A stretch of 64,000 nt of DNA. It comes from Chlorops oryzae. Taxonomy: Eukaryota > Arthropoda > Insecta > Diptera > Chloropidae. Numbering within the stretch: the stretch's first letter is position 1; each line of letters starts with the position of its first letter. Shown piece after piece: positions 32,829-46,000 of this stretch. Location of the stretch: the NCBI GenBank assembly GCA_020466095.1, contig CM035808.1, forward strand, positions 44,168,793-44,232,792, in the 5' to 3' direction. The translations under genes were made by a program, and so were the position numbers. Under the pieces are notes generated by a model that was not told the origin of the DNA, did not search any database, and worked only from the letters and a program-made list of their open reading frames with translations.

Positions 32829-35800
32829 CGACAAAAATGTCGTAATGAGGACAACAAGCTTTTTTTTATATATACGTATAAAGAAAGGACTTGAAAAAAT
32901 TGCTTTTAAATATTTCAATAGAAAATGTAACTAGAAAGCCGATCAGGGGTAAAAGTTCGCTATAGGGACTTTTTCTAAGGTTCAAGAAAACATAAAAGGA
33001 AGGTTATCAGACATGCTCTACAAATCGAATCCCGATAAAAAAATTCGAAACGGCTCAAATGTCTATTGAAATGATATTGAACTCGATTTGTTCTATGTCA
33101 TATTTTCTCCTCATATAAATAATTACTACTTCAACATGCCTTTTTCGAAGCAAATCGGTCTAAATGAAACAGTCCCTTTTTAAATACGTCTACAAAGACC
33201 CCAGCCAAGACATAAGAGACTTATTACAGCTGACAAAATACACCACTGACTTGACTGATTTACTACACCGAGATAATGAGCGAGCATAAAAAGAAAGAAG
33301 ACAAATAAATAAAAAATTAAGAAAAGAAAAACACGAAAATGAAAATCAAAGCCATTGCATCCACCTTGAGATGCTGTTGCCCTGTTGCTGTTGTTGTTGT
33401 TGATTATTGTTGCTGTTGTCTTCCAAAGAGCGCTTAATAAATTGATAATTAATAAAACAAGTATTGTACGACACTTCGGTTGGGTTGAACGCAACACGAA
33501 TACCTAATGTTAAGTGCTATTGAATGTTGACTGTTGACTGCTGGCTGTGTTGAATGTGCAACAATCAGCAAAAGAAGCCAGACCTTTAGAGCTACTCGTG
33601 CTCGTTAATGTTGCAACAGTTGCGCCTGCGCAAAAAAGCATAAACAAAAAAAATTATATACATATAAGTATGCCATAAAACGACCAAACAAAGTGTCTCT
33701 TTAAAGTCAAAAGGAACAACGTGGCAGTCAACGGGAAGGTGCCAAGTTATAACCTTATGAATGAATGAATGAACAAACGAACGAATGGATGATGGTGCAA
33801 CCGTCGTCGTTGCCTCTAACCGCCGCATGAGAAACAACGATGGTGGTCATGATTGTCATTGTGTCACCGCTTTCCGTTGTGCTGTTGTGCTGTCCACTAA
33901 AGCGGTGGTAATGAGCATTGGCAGGCGGCTACAACGGGCCAGCAGCACCATTGCAGTTGAAGTCCAATAAAATAGTCGGCCTGTCATACAACAACAACAA
34001 CAACAACAACAACAAAAACACCAATGATGCCCAACTTGAACATCCCCAAAGAGAGAAAAATAAAAATGGACAAAAAAAAAAACAATCATAATTCATTGCA
34101 TTCATCGTTGGCATTGCTATTGCCGCCGCCGCCGCCGCTGGTTTTTTGTCGATTCGAATCCGTTGACGTTGGCCAGCCGACAATCCATCATTCCGCTGCC
34201 TTAGACGAACGTTCCGATCCGATCCTGTTCGCTCTGTGCCTGGTCCTTTGCGTCAGCACAAATGTGGAATTTAATTTTTATAAAATTCGTTATTCAGTCA
34301 TTACGACGCGATTTTTTTCTGCTTTAGAATGAATATTATTTTCCTTTTTTTATCTCTTTTTAAATGCCTTCCTTCCTACCATATTCTTCTGCTTCTTCTG
34401 CTTCTACTTCTTCTTCTTCATGCCATTCCATATTCAAAAGGTGTCAAGTGAATTTGTAAGATTGTAAAATATTTAAAAAGGTGTCGCTTACTATGTCGGT
34501 GGCGGTATGGATGTTGGTGCTGTTGTTGCTGTTGTTGTCGTCAGCAGCAAAGTCATCGTCAACATGATTATCGTTGTCATTGTCATCGAGCATTATCAAC
34601 GCTTTGGTGGTGGTCTTTACTTATCTAACCACGTACTTACTGCCATCCGTCCGTCCGTCTAAATACATATACTATCTTTCTCTCTCGTTCTCTCTTTCGG
34701 TGCATAGCCTGTCTGTCGGTCGGTCTGTTTGTCTGTCTGTCTGTATGTCGGCCTGCCTGTATGAGGTAACATTATTTATGGCCATGAATTGCGATTTTTC
34801 GTTTTCCTATATTCCATTTGGAGATGAGAACTTGTTGGAAGTACATACTCCTATGGAATGGCACTGGAGCAATGGCAATATGTGTTGGCATAATGATGAT
34901 GTGATAGGTTTGGCCATTACCACGAGGCGCGCAACAGTATGAATGTTCCTTTAGTTCGTATGATAAATGATATAGCTCCACATTCTACTGGAGTTATTAT
35001 TTTCTTCAAATTTTTTTTAGCTGTCTTTTTTTGCCTCAAGCTCTACACTGTTGCTCATAAGCCTTCAAGCCTAACAATATAATGGTTTACAGGTTCATCG
35101 ATGTCGCATTGTGTTGGTGCTGACTTTGTACAATTGACAGTGTAAGGTGTCAGAGTACAAGAACGCCCAAATAATCACAGAGGAATGAATGGGGACTTTT
35201 TTGAATTCTTTTTGTATTTGAAATTGGAGCTCATCCATGAGAGAATGTCCTGAGCAAGCAGAAAACACATTGACTTGAGGAATAGAAGAAATGGCAAACC
35301 AATGGCAAATTTATGAGACACACATTGAGTAATGCGAGAAGTTGGCGAAGATTTCGAACTTTGGGACTCAACTAATAATGAAAGGAAAATTTAAAAGAAA
35401 CTTTGGGTTTTCGAAAAGCCTTAAAAGAAGATAAAATTTGAGAGAGAAAATATGAACCATTAACACTTAATTGAATGCCCAAGCCAATTTTGTTCATCAA
35501 ACATCGCCTCTTATAATATTCTGCATTATAGAAAATAAAAATGAAATTATTTTGGGACCACAATTACGAAAATCAACGATTACCATTATTAATCTAATCG
35601 ATGCCAACAAAAAGCACTTAACTCAATTATAGACCCACGCGAGTCTCAAACATGAAAAGCATCATCACACAAGATTGCGGCTAAAAAATTATATTTTTCC
35701 CTACGCAATTAGATCAACACAAAATCCGAATGCAAGAGGAGGAGGAAGAGTGAACAAAAAATAAAAAAATTGAGAGCGGAAACCGAGGATTGAGGTTCAA

Positions 35801-37647
35801 AGGGAGATTTTGAAATTAACGATCTTTACGATCAACATTGCTTTAGATCAAAGAATTAGCTTAAGAAAATCAAAAGAAGTTTAAAAAATTATAATCCATA
35901 AATAAGAAAACAAAAGACTTACCAACTTAAAAAAGGACCTTGAGGTCCGCTTATTGATCACAAAACGATTGATGCGGTGTTTAATTTCCCATTCCTTAAA
36001 CTGTTTCTTAAGCTGTTGGGTTTTGTAGCCACATGTCAATTTTGTTACTTGCATATAAACATTTTGCCATATACATATGTGTGGCTCCATCGAAATTCGT
36101 CAATTAAAAATTGTTGATCCAAAAATTCCGCTTCCTGGAATAGAAGTTTCATCAATGATTTATAACTGGACAGAAATTGATTTATTGAGAATGGACAGCA
36201 ATTTAACAGCATTTCTCATCTTCACATTTCAATGTGAAAGAGAAGATGGAGAACATCGAATAAAATGAGAACAAAAAATAATTCCCATGCACATTTTTTT
36301 TGTTTTCAACTGAAAGCAAATCTCAAAAGAATTAGCACTTAAAATTCCGCACACTATTCAAAATGATCAATCGGATTTTTGAACTTTTGGGCCAGCGAAA
36401 TGTTGCCAGCAAGAGCAAAAAAAAAAAAAACATGTTGCCGAGCGTTGAGGTCCTTATTCAGCTTTGCGTCTATGATGTGCGATTTTTCATTGAACATACA
36501 CAAATTTGTCGACGATGCGTATCGCGTATGCTGTTGCCCTGCATGCATTCTCTGGGCTATTTTTAAAGAGAAATTTAAATTAAATAAAATTGAAATGACA
36601 AAAAAAAGGTAGGGACAAAACACTGAAACATCCATTATTCGACATTAAAATTCAGTAATTTCCCCATTTTATTTTTGAGATAGAACCCAGAGTACACAGA
36701 GTACTCGAGCAGGCACTCGGCGTGCTTTTTGGGTCCCTCATTTCCGTCATGGCTGCGCGAGATTGTGCCTGTTGCCATCATTTATTGTTGCTGATTCTTT
36801 CTGCGCTTTCTGCCGTCAATGTGCTTCTGTTTCTGTATATAGCGAACGATTCATTATTCGCTGTTTGGCCAGTGTAGCAGATTTGTTTTCCCTAAAAATA
36901 ATAATGCGCAATGAGGACGCAGCACATACCGCTCTGTACTGTAGTTTACCGCGGAGAGAATGGGCGCGATTTTTGTCGTGAGATTAAGACATTTTAAATT
37001 TTAATGAATGAAATAATTTCGCACAAGTTGCGTCCCCCTTTTTCCTTGCTTGACTTTTTATTTTTATTTTCATTTTCATTTTTATTTATTTTTTTGTTCT
37101 TTCATTTGTAATTTTTATTTTGGGCGCAGCGATTTGATTTCGGTGACTGCCTCCTTCCTGTCTCCGGCTCGCAAGAAAAAGTGCTGCTCATTATGGCTTC
37201 AATGTTGCCTTCTGTACGCCTTAAAGCTATATTCTTAGTGCGCTGCTCAACAAAGGAATGTATTAACGTACAAACATACTTATATATCATTCCGAATCTG
37301 GTACTTTCTTTCCTTTCAATTGTGAGGACTCCTAAGAAAACTCGCTGCTCCCTGTTTTGGGCCGCTTTGTTTGCTTGCGATTGTAAGCAATTTGTACGGA
37401 AAGGAATGTGATTATTTTGCATTACTCTGGAGAGAAAGAATTTTTTATTCTTTCATTTTTTCTTACTTTTATTTCTGCAGTCAGATGTGTTGAGTGATAT
37501 GTGCCGCATTTCTTAAAATTTTTCCTGTCTTATTATTGAGTTTTTTTTTTTTTTTTTTGGGCGGCTACCGAAATTGACTTTTCAAGAGATAAAAAGCAAT
37601 TTCGTTGGGATAATTTAAAAGTAAGACACAAAATATGAATAATATCC
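32829..37647. other. Gene-free stretch, 4.8 kb
   Basis: No gene or dated element is recognised. A (CAA)n run occupies about 33988-34016, a GTCY-class tract about 34646-34760, and (CTT)n words occur near 34386-34420. Long open frames here (for example 34574-34942) arise from these simple repeats. Confidence 0.45.
34646..34760. repeat. (GTCY)n-class microsatellite, interrupted
   Basis: CCGTCCGTCCGTCT at the start and GTCTGTCGGTCGGTCTG with (GTCT)n at the end bracket a CT-rich stretch. It is the same repeat class as the tracts at 7.8, 20.6 and 26.5 kb. No mini-me core adjoins it. Confidence 0.7.
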
Positions 37648-38180
37648 ATTAAAGCTTAATGACTCGACTATTCGTTTGGCGTTAGTGGCGCCCAATGCAC
37701 GGCCTACGATTTATTTTTCGCCTTTTTGAATAAAACTAAAGAAAACATCAAAGAATAAGGTATTAAGCAACTTAAAACTCAACTTAAAACTTAATGACTC
37801 GAGTGTTCGTTGATTTTTAGTGGCGCCCAATGCAGGGCCTATAGTGTAACTCACCCTTCTGATTAAATTTCAAGAACTATTAAAAAATTAAGTCATTAAA
37901 CTATCCCAAAACTCAACTTAAAACGAAATGATAAAAGGTTGTAAATTTTTAGTGGCGCCCAATGCAGGGCCTATAATATATCTTACACTCTCTTGATAAA
38001 ATTTCAAAAAATATTGATATTAAGCCATTAAACTATCTTTCAATTCAAGTAAAAACTAAATAACTCAAACGATCGTTAATTTTTAGTGGCGCCCAATGCT
38101 GGGCCTGTGCTATTTTTCGCCTTTTTGGTTAAAATTAAAAAAAAAAGTTAAAAAATTAAGGCATTAAACTAACTTAAAAT
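37648..38180. repeat. Tandem array of four ~135-bp units with a TGGCGCCCAATGC core
   Basis: The core TTAGTGGCGCCCAATGC, mostly followed by AGGGCCT, occurs at 37683, 37818, 37950 and 38094 (TGGCG at 37686, 37821, 37953 and 38097), giving periods of 135, 132 and 144 bp. Each unit also has a ...ACTTAATGACTCGA...TCG-type lead-in and an AATTAAGYCATTAAACTA-type tail. Units 1 and 4 share TTTTTCGCCTTTTTG after the core, while units 2 and 3 share a different ATAAATTTCAAG-like block. TGGCGCCCAA is also the start of primer-binding sites complementary to tRNA-Lys, so the unit may derive from a retroelement, but no LTR or coding part is seen. Confidence 0.88.
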
Positions 38181-40395
38181 TCAACTTGGGAAGAAGAGAC
38201 TGCGTAGAATGCTGAAGGCAGAGGCGCACGCAGGGTAATATTTTTTTGGGGTTCAAACACCAACCGAAATTCTAAAAATCGCAAAAGTAAATGCAGAAAT
38301 GCTCACTTTATATGGCTTTGTAAGGCCTAAAGCTCCTTCTGAAACAATTTTCTGCCTGGCTGAAATAACAAGAAGGAAAGAAAGAAAGTTAAAGTTCTCC
38401 TTCAAACAAAACATTTTGCTAATTAAGAGAATTTTTTTAACACAGCAAATAAAAATTTAATTGAAGAAAAACATCTTATCGGAGAATTTGTTTTGGGCCC
38501 GCTTTTTAACCCATTATTTTCGTATAAAATTTGAATTAACAAACAAATTAAAGACAAAACAAACAACGCTAGTCAAACAGAAGGTAGAGAGCGCACCCTT
38601 CCTTTAAGTTTAAACAAAATCGTCGTCTGTTGCAAAAATGTTGAGTGGGAACTGAGTAAGATACTCATACTCAGCTCATTTAATTTATGTCATCATTTGA
38701 CATTTTACGCTTGAATCATGTAGAACGCACATTGCGTTGCCTCGTTCTTATCTCGAAGGAGCGCAGCAAATGCAAAACTCTTTCTTCTTCCCTCTTGCGA
38801 CTACCTACAAAAGTTGCTTTTTTCATTTCGCGCCCGTGTTTCAACGTTACACTTACTTCTTATGCTCACAATACCGTGTCCCTATTTTCTTGTTCTGTCT
38901 TCACTGTTTGTATTCTAAATGAGCCAAATTTTAATTGAATAAATTATGCATGTCTATACAGGCCTCATGCTTTAACGTTCTGTGAATGGGTTCCCTAGTT
39001 TCAGTGATAAATTTTTTTGGGGGTCTTATTTTGCTTCCGTCGATGTTGTTGTCTCTGTTGATGTTGCCACTGTCACTGCTGATTTTTATTATAAACAAAA
39101 ACAAAAAAAAAAAAAAAAAACTGCAAACATTTCAGCTGAAGGTCCAAATGGGCATATCATGTGTGCTTTAAACGCTCCATTACATTTAAGCACAATGATT
39201 TCACATAAACTAAATTCCATAAGACTTTTCGCGACATCATCTATAAGAAAACGATAGAAGAAAGACTTCTAGTACACCGTCGTCAACCAAACAAGAAAAT
39301 CATACAGAAAAAAATGACTAATTTTCTTTAATTTGAGTTTTGCATTAATTTTAATTAAATCTCACTAAAGTCATAGCACTCGTGCGTTGGAACAGCTATC
39401 GAAATAGGAAGCTAAAACGAGAATCAATAAAGAAAAAAGACTGCATCTTCAGCATTACTGCTACCATTACTTAACCGAGGCGTTAATTTAAAATGCGACA
39501 GTTAAACTGAGCGGGAGTAACCACAAATAAATGCACTGTGATAAATGAAAAAAAAAAAATCACGAAAATAAAAATAAAAAATAAAAAAGAAATTAAGCAA
39601 AAATAAAATGCTATCTGCGAAATGTTTAGGCATAAAGCAAGGCATTTGGAGTCTCAGCAAACAAGTTGCTGGCTACCTGGCTTTATCGACATCGCGCAAA
39701 AGCAACATTAAAAGATTGCGCAATGTTGATTCCAGTCGCCTCGCAACACATTTTTTCTTCTTTGTTTTAAACTCTTACCGATCAGTTAAACGATTGAAGG
39801 AAAATGGAATGGATTCGAATGAAAAAATGCTTTTGGTAGAAATGCATTTGTCGCAGTCATAGACACGTATCGACAATTTTTTGCGCTTTATTACTTTAAA
39901 AGCTTCTGGGGCTGCACGATTCAATTCACAGTGGATTTCATACATACATACCTATCAAATAGCCATGGACAATTCGATTGTGTATTTTACTTGGAATCTG
40001 CTAATCACTCGAAAGTGCTTGCAGTGTGAAAGTAGAAAATGACTACTTTCAAGCAACAGTGGCTTGAATTGATGATGAAAATGAGCAAAACTTAATAATG
40101 ACTTAAGAATATATTAATAATACTTATTAGAATAAATAAGAGGCCGATAACCCATCGTAAAGGTGAGAGCCTAAGCTTTAACTTTTAATTATAATTGCAT
40201 TTTTAATTTTTTTTAAATGATTGAACAATAAAAAAATTTTGAATAATAAAAAAACCAAACGCTGACTACTCAACATAAACTGTGTTCCACAGAAACATTG
40301 AGTCAAGCTGCTGCTTTTTACACCACAGTGCAAAATTCAACGTAAAAAAGCATAGAATAAAAATAAAACATCGCAACAGACCAGAAGCACTGATT
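38181..40395. other. Gene-free stretch
   Basis: No gene is recognised. A runs lie at 39103-39120 and about 39548-39560. Open frames at 38687-38938 and 38982-39257 lack motifs and splice support. Confidence 0.45.
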
Positions 40396-41460
40396 TCACT
40401 CCAGAGGCAAAAAAAAAAAAAAAAAAAAACTGGCGAAATCAGTGCATCTTGCCACCTTGAGGAATCTTTGCACACCTGATAGGAATCTCGGAGACGCGCA
40501 CCACTAGCAACAGACTTCGGTGCTAGCAACATACAACTTGCAGCATTTTCTTATTACTTTTTTCTTTTTATTAGCTGTTATTGGCATTGGTGGCTACCGA
40601 AGTATTTAACCACACACACACACATACACAGCCACTCACTGCACATCGATTTAAGAATTTCTCGTGTAAGGCACTGCCAACAAAAAAAAAAAAAAAATGT
40701 AAATCAGAAAAATCGAGAATGAACCGAATTCACGACGGTCAATACAGCTCGCTTTGAAAACTTTGATGAATCGAAGTATAGTCTAAGGAACGAAACACAT
40801 GGACTCTTTAATGTTGATTGACCTTTTCAAAAACGATTCCACCTTAATGTGTTGATCATTCTTAGGTGAGAATCATGCGAGAGACGAATTCACTCCAGAG
40901 AATGAAATCGATTACCGGAACTCACACCTGATAGAATAATCATTAGTCACTTGCAGCATTTTTTATTATTTTTTCTTTTTTTAGCTTTAATTTACGAAGA
41001 AAAAATAACAAATGACACGATTTAAGCGTGTAAGCCTCGCTTTGCGAACAAGAGAACCACAATTACGAAAATTCAAATGGATTTAAGAAGTTCTGTGATT
41101 CGAGAGAATAGTGCATTCAGAAGCAGAAGAGCGGACAACAGCAGGAACTGCTGTTAATGATGAACGTTGCAAACGTCCAGCGCTTTGTTGTTGATCTTCG
41201 TAGGTGATGCATCATGTTGCGGACATGCACCGAGTAATGAACATCGATACGGAACAATCACATTTATCATTGGATAAAATAACATAGGTCGCGTTTAATG
41301 CAAAGCTGGATTTTTATTTATTTTTTTTTTTTTTTGTTTCTTTAATTAAAAAGAAAAAGAAAAAACCCACGATTTAACCTCAGCAGCATGTAACCCGTCG
41401 CTTTGCAACAAGTTGACAGCACCAATTACGAATCACAATTGATTAAAAGTCTCTTCTACT
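40396..41460. repeat. Diverged tandem repeat region (units of roughly 340-450 bp)
   Basis: Blocks recur in the same order. CACCTGATAG.AAT and then CTTGCAGCATTTT.TTATTA.TTTTTTCTTTTTATTAGCT-like sequence appear at about 40480-40575 and 40925-40990. GTTGATC.T.TAGGTGA appears at about 40853 and 41190. GTCGCTTTGC.AACAAG followed by ACCAATTACGAA words appear at about 41035-41080 and 41395-41430. The units are much eroded by indels, so borders are approximate. Confidence 0.5.
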
Positions 41461-42514
41461 TTCTTTAAATATTTTTATTTTTGTTATTTTTTTATGTACA
41501 TAATTAGAAACACATTTCACTTGTCAGTTGTCATGTTCAATTAATTCATAATTAAATCGAAAACGCTAAGCCCCCAAGAATGAACACCACCAACACTTGG
41601 CCCAATAAACCTCAATCAGCTCGAACGTCCACCCAAACCTAATTCATCTAAAAATGTGCAAAAAAAAAAAAAAAAAGAATTCGAAAAACATGCGAACTGC
41701 GTCTGGCAGTCGTCTGTCTGACAGTTTGGCCAATTTTTTTTATAATTCTTTTTTTGCAACATCCGTTTGGCTAGTCTTCTCTCCGGTTGTTTTGCTTACT
41801 CTTACGTCAATTCCATGTCAGTCGCTATCGTCGGTGGCGGCAGAGAGAAGTAAGTAACAGCGGCAGCAACATCATATCGGCGGCAACATATGATGTTGCA
41901 ATTTTTATGATGTGCTGACATATTTCCACCCTCTTTCTTTTCCACGCAATGATCGTTGTTCGTTCATACGCAGCAAATTGGGTGTCTTGGGTGTCTGTAA
42001 GCAGTACCCCTTTCCTACGTTCCGTGTTCGTTCAGCTGCTTTATCAAGACATGTGTTACTGTTTAGTCTGGATTTGTGATGCCCTCACTGAATCGTGTCT
42101 GTGTGTCTGCTTTGCGTCTGTTTGGCATTTTTAATTTCTTTTCCTTGCCTTATTTTTTATTTTATTTTATTTTCTAAATTTTTTATCTAGCGGAGGAAGG
42201 AGGAATCTAGCGCAGCAACATCGATTCAGCTTGAGCAGAGTAATTTGTCATGTAAGTATTTATGAAATAAAGTGTCCAAAAAATATCGAAAAATTTATAA
42301 ACTTAAAAGGAAAAAAATGGGATCTAGAGGTTGCAGCCGACAGAACAAAGTGGAGGAATTGATCACGTTTTGCGGACCCCGTATAAGCCGGGACACTTGA
42401 ATATCGCAAGAAAAAGAAAAGGAATTCAAAACACCATTCAAAATTAAAAACTATTTCGAATTTTGAGAGTTCTAACATAGGCAAAATGAAGTTCTTTAAT
42501 GACGACTGTTATAA
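41461..42514. other. Gene-free stretch
   Basis: No gene or element is recognised. An A run lies at about 41660-41677, and T-rich TTTTATTTTA words at about 42150-42172. Confidence 0.45.
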
Positions 42515-43087
42515 CAGTCGAGTCTAGGTAGTGTGAGCCCTGGATATTGTAAAGACCCTGAAGGTGTGAACACATGGATTGAGGCTTTTTAAACAGATAA
42601 CACTGGTATTCTTAATTTTCTCCCAGAAGCCGGTCAAAAATCCTTAGGGGAATGTAAAGTCGGGATCCCTATCCCAATATCAATGTGGCCCAATATCTTT
42701 TTGACAAAATGCGACGATAATGTGAGCCTCAGCAATGATTGTGGAAATTATTGAAATTTACGCCGATCTGCCCTGACAAAAATCGACTTGTGCTACTAGC
42801 GCAGATAGTGGGATCCCAGCTTAAGAAAACAAACAATTGGTTTTTTTTATAATAATGATCAAATTGATAATGTCAGTATGGACTATTTTGATCAAGATTC
42901 ATTCAAAAAATAAAAAAGCTTTATAACAATAAAAAAAATATTTTTAGGGTCTTATATAATATAGTACTTATATAAATAAATATAATGGAAATTAAACATA
43001 AAAAAAATTTTGTCCCGATAGTGTGAACAGCCTCGGTAACATGAACATACCTTAAAAAGATTCGTTAACTGTATTCAAAGTCGACTG
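42515..43087. mobile_element. Pogo/Tc1-mariner-type MITE, copy 2 (573 bp)
   Basis: The left end CAGTCGAGTCTAGGTAGTGT and the right end, reverse-complemented CAGTCGACTTTGAATACAG, form an inverted pair, with TA just outside the right end (43088-43089) and one base away at the left. Beyond the termini it shares ACACATG..TGAGG, AACAGATAAC.C.GG and CCCGATAGTGTGAACA with the copy at 5773-6121, so the two belong to one family. This copy is longer because its centre is retained, but it still has no transposase frame. Confidence 0.75.
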
Positions 43088-46000
43088 TATATCTTAACAT
43101 TCAAGACCTTCTAACTACCTTCAGAAAAATTTGAAAATTTTAAGATCCCATCGCAGCACCTCTTCTTACATCGCTTATTTAACACCCAATCTCTCGAATC
43201 TCGAATCCCCAATGCTTATTAAAAAGCAATTTATGCAAATTCCCCAAATGAAACTCGAACACGTTGTGCACAGTCTCTGTCCCTGTCTCTGTTCTCTGAA
43301 CGACTCCGAAGGACATTCCTCCCCACACACATTTACATATCATTTTGCTATGTAAAATGTATAATTTTATGCAAAGTTATCAACAAAAATTCTGTTTAGC
43401 ATTAATTTTAAGCGGCTTAGTTCGTCGGCTGCAGTTGTCTCTCAAGCCATGCACGAACATTTATAGATACCCGTACCATATTTACTACCAAAAAGTTCCC
43501 TTTTTTGCCCATCAAAAGGCATGCGACTGCTCGGCGAAAGACTCAAGCATTTGGCTAAAAACAAAACGGCACACAGAAAAAAAAAAAACGTTTAAGCCCA
43601 ATCAGAGAGCGAGAAGGACTAATACCGTAGCACAAAAGGTACTAATACACCCACTCATTTTCGCTGTCGAATGTTCCTCTCATCGTGTAACTCACCAAGT
43701 GTTGAGCTGAAACAAAGCAACAAAATTTACGAAAAAAAAAAACAAATAGAACCCCAAAAAAGGAACACGAAGGAATTCTGATATCTTTGGAGACAGTGTG
43801 AAAATTTATGCCACAGCTGCACCTGCTACTATGACGGCCCTACCTACCCAACTACCTGTTCAGTCTGCTGCTGCCGCTGCTGCTACTGCTGATGTTGCTG
43901 CTTGGTGTTCTTTCACCGTAGAACAAAACTCTAGGCGCTACGGCAACATCTCAAGCTCCAGAGTCAGCTTCAGCTTCAGCATCGGTTTCAGTTTCAGCTC
44001 ATTTCAATGTATCAGCGCAACTTGCTCTCCTCCTAGCGGCCAAAGTGATCAAATATTTGGCTTATGAACATTGGATGGCAGTGGAACGCCATCACCATCG
44101 CCATCCGTGTGCCCGCATCTCATTGGGAAAAAAGGTATCTACAATTTGGCCAACATTGTCGTCGTCGTCGTCGTCGTTGGTTGGCAAACATTGAATCGCA
44201 GCTTTCAATGTTGCTGCCTCTAGTGCTTCACTCTGGTAGTTTCTATTTTCGATGTCATTTTGTTGTTGTTGTTGCTGCTGAAATAAAAGTTATGCCTCTT
44301 GACTAGTATTTTTTTCTTGTATTGCTGCTACTTGCTGCTATTACTCCTGTCCTTACCGATGATGCTTGAGCTTCTTCCTTCTGCCCTTTAGAAGACGCAG
44401 GCCAGGCTATCGAGAAGCTGGCGACACTTTTATTTAAATTAATACAAAATTTAACTAAAAAGATAAAGTTTGCTTTTAATTTGTGTGTATTGTCGCACGT
44501 TGTTGCTCCGCAAAGGAGTTCATGGCGACAGTGGTGTCACAAAAGAGGATTAAAATCCTACAGAGGCATCGCTCTTTCTTCTCTCTTATATATTGATCTG
44601 TCGGTAAGTGCTTTTTCCGGCAACCAAAAAGATTCAATCCATTCACAAAATTAAAGAGTAAAAAATAAACCAAATTAAACTCCAACACTGCTTACTTCTC
44701 AACCAATTCCATAATAGTTCGTGGGAGGGATTCACCTGTAAAGCTGCGGCGGCAACTAACGAGTTTCTGGAGTCAACGTAGCGTTAAATTATTTTTCTTT
44801 ATCTAAGCAAAAAGTACGTATCCTGTTCGTGTTTCCTTCGTTTATTTTACCAGTTGCGTTAAATGAAATTTGTCACAAAACAAAATAAAATAAAAGGAGT
44901 AAAAACCTTCCTGGTAGCATTAGTCACAGTGGTTTATAGTCTTTCATTCTTCGAATTTTTCATCTATTCTTCGTTGTTTTCCCTCTATGTTTTGCTGTCG
45001 AGGATAAAAATCCTTCAAATTCCAGGGAAGAGTTTCTTCTCCACAAAATTACCCTTAAAGTTTACACAGGACTACAAAGAGTTCGTGGAGTTTAAAAGCA
45101 GAATTATCATCAACATTCGATCTTGAAAACACTCGCCTTTCTTGTTGCTATTGTGGGCAGGAAGAGGGGGATTTCGTTATCTTAGTTTACATAGATGACG
45201 ACGAAGACTCCTGAACGTTCTTTTTCTTCGGTGTTCTCGGGCAAGTCACTTTAACTTGAACCTATTCGTTATCCTTGCGCTTTGGCTTTGAATGATGCCT
45301 GCGCGTGCTTCAAGCGACATTTCAACTTACAAAGTACGAGTGTATTTCACTCTAATAAAGTCGATGTAGTCCTCCGCATGGTAGTTTCGCTCGCACTGTC
45401 TCACTGTCTTACTGTCGCTCTGTGATTGTTGAGTCCTGGTCGTGCATTTATAGTTGAAAAAAAAGTATCTATCTTTCTCGCTAGTTTGCTTATCTAACTT
45501 CGCTAATTGAAGTTTTGCTCAAGCAGCGAAAGAAAAATACAATCCACTCCCTCGCCACAACTCTCCTCGTTCTGCTGCTTCTCCTTTGACATAGTTTATG
45601 CAAATTGCATGCTTAGTGATTACAATATTTGCTTACCATAAACTAATTTCGAAATTGTTTCAAAATGCTAAAATTGTCATAGAAAGGTTGTTGCCGTTGG
45701 CGGTGGTGGTTGGATGGTTGGTTGAATGTCTCTTGGTTGCCGCTTTGTTGGCGAATGTTGAACGCGCGCTTGGCGGTAGGGGAGGTGCATAGAGCGAGAA
45801 ACTTTATTTCGTATGCAAATTTTGTGTTATTCGCAGAGAGTTCGACGGTTGTGAATGCGGAATTTCCAAAACGAAACGAAACGGAACGAAAAGTTTTTCG
45901 CCAAAATTTCAAACGTGATCCTGAAATATGGTGTTGAGATCTTAATGTTTGGTAAAATGTGTAAAGAAGGCGCTGCGTGGCTGTGGGAGGGAGGATGTGA

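Noticed and set aside
37686..38115. A CRISPR-like array (short conserved words at regular spacing)
   Set aside because: The spacing is about 135 bp with related DNA between the words, and the context is eukaryotic; it is an ordinary tandem repeat.
44863..45126. 87-residue hydrophobic frame, considered as a small membrane protein
   Set aside because: T-rich DNA gives Phe/Leu/Ser-rich frames by chance throughout the window; no second line of evidence was found.
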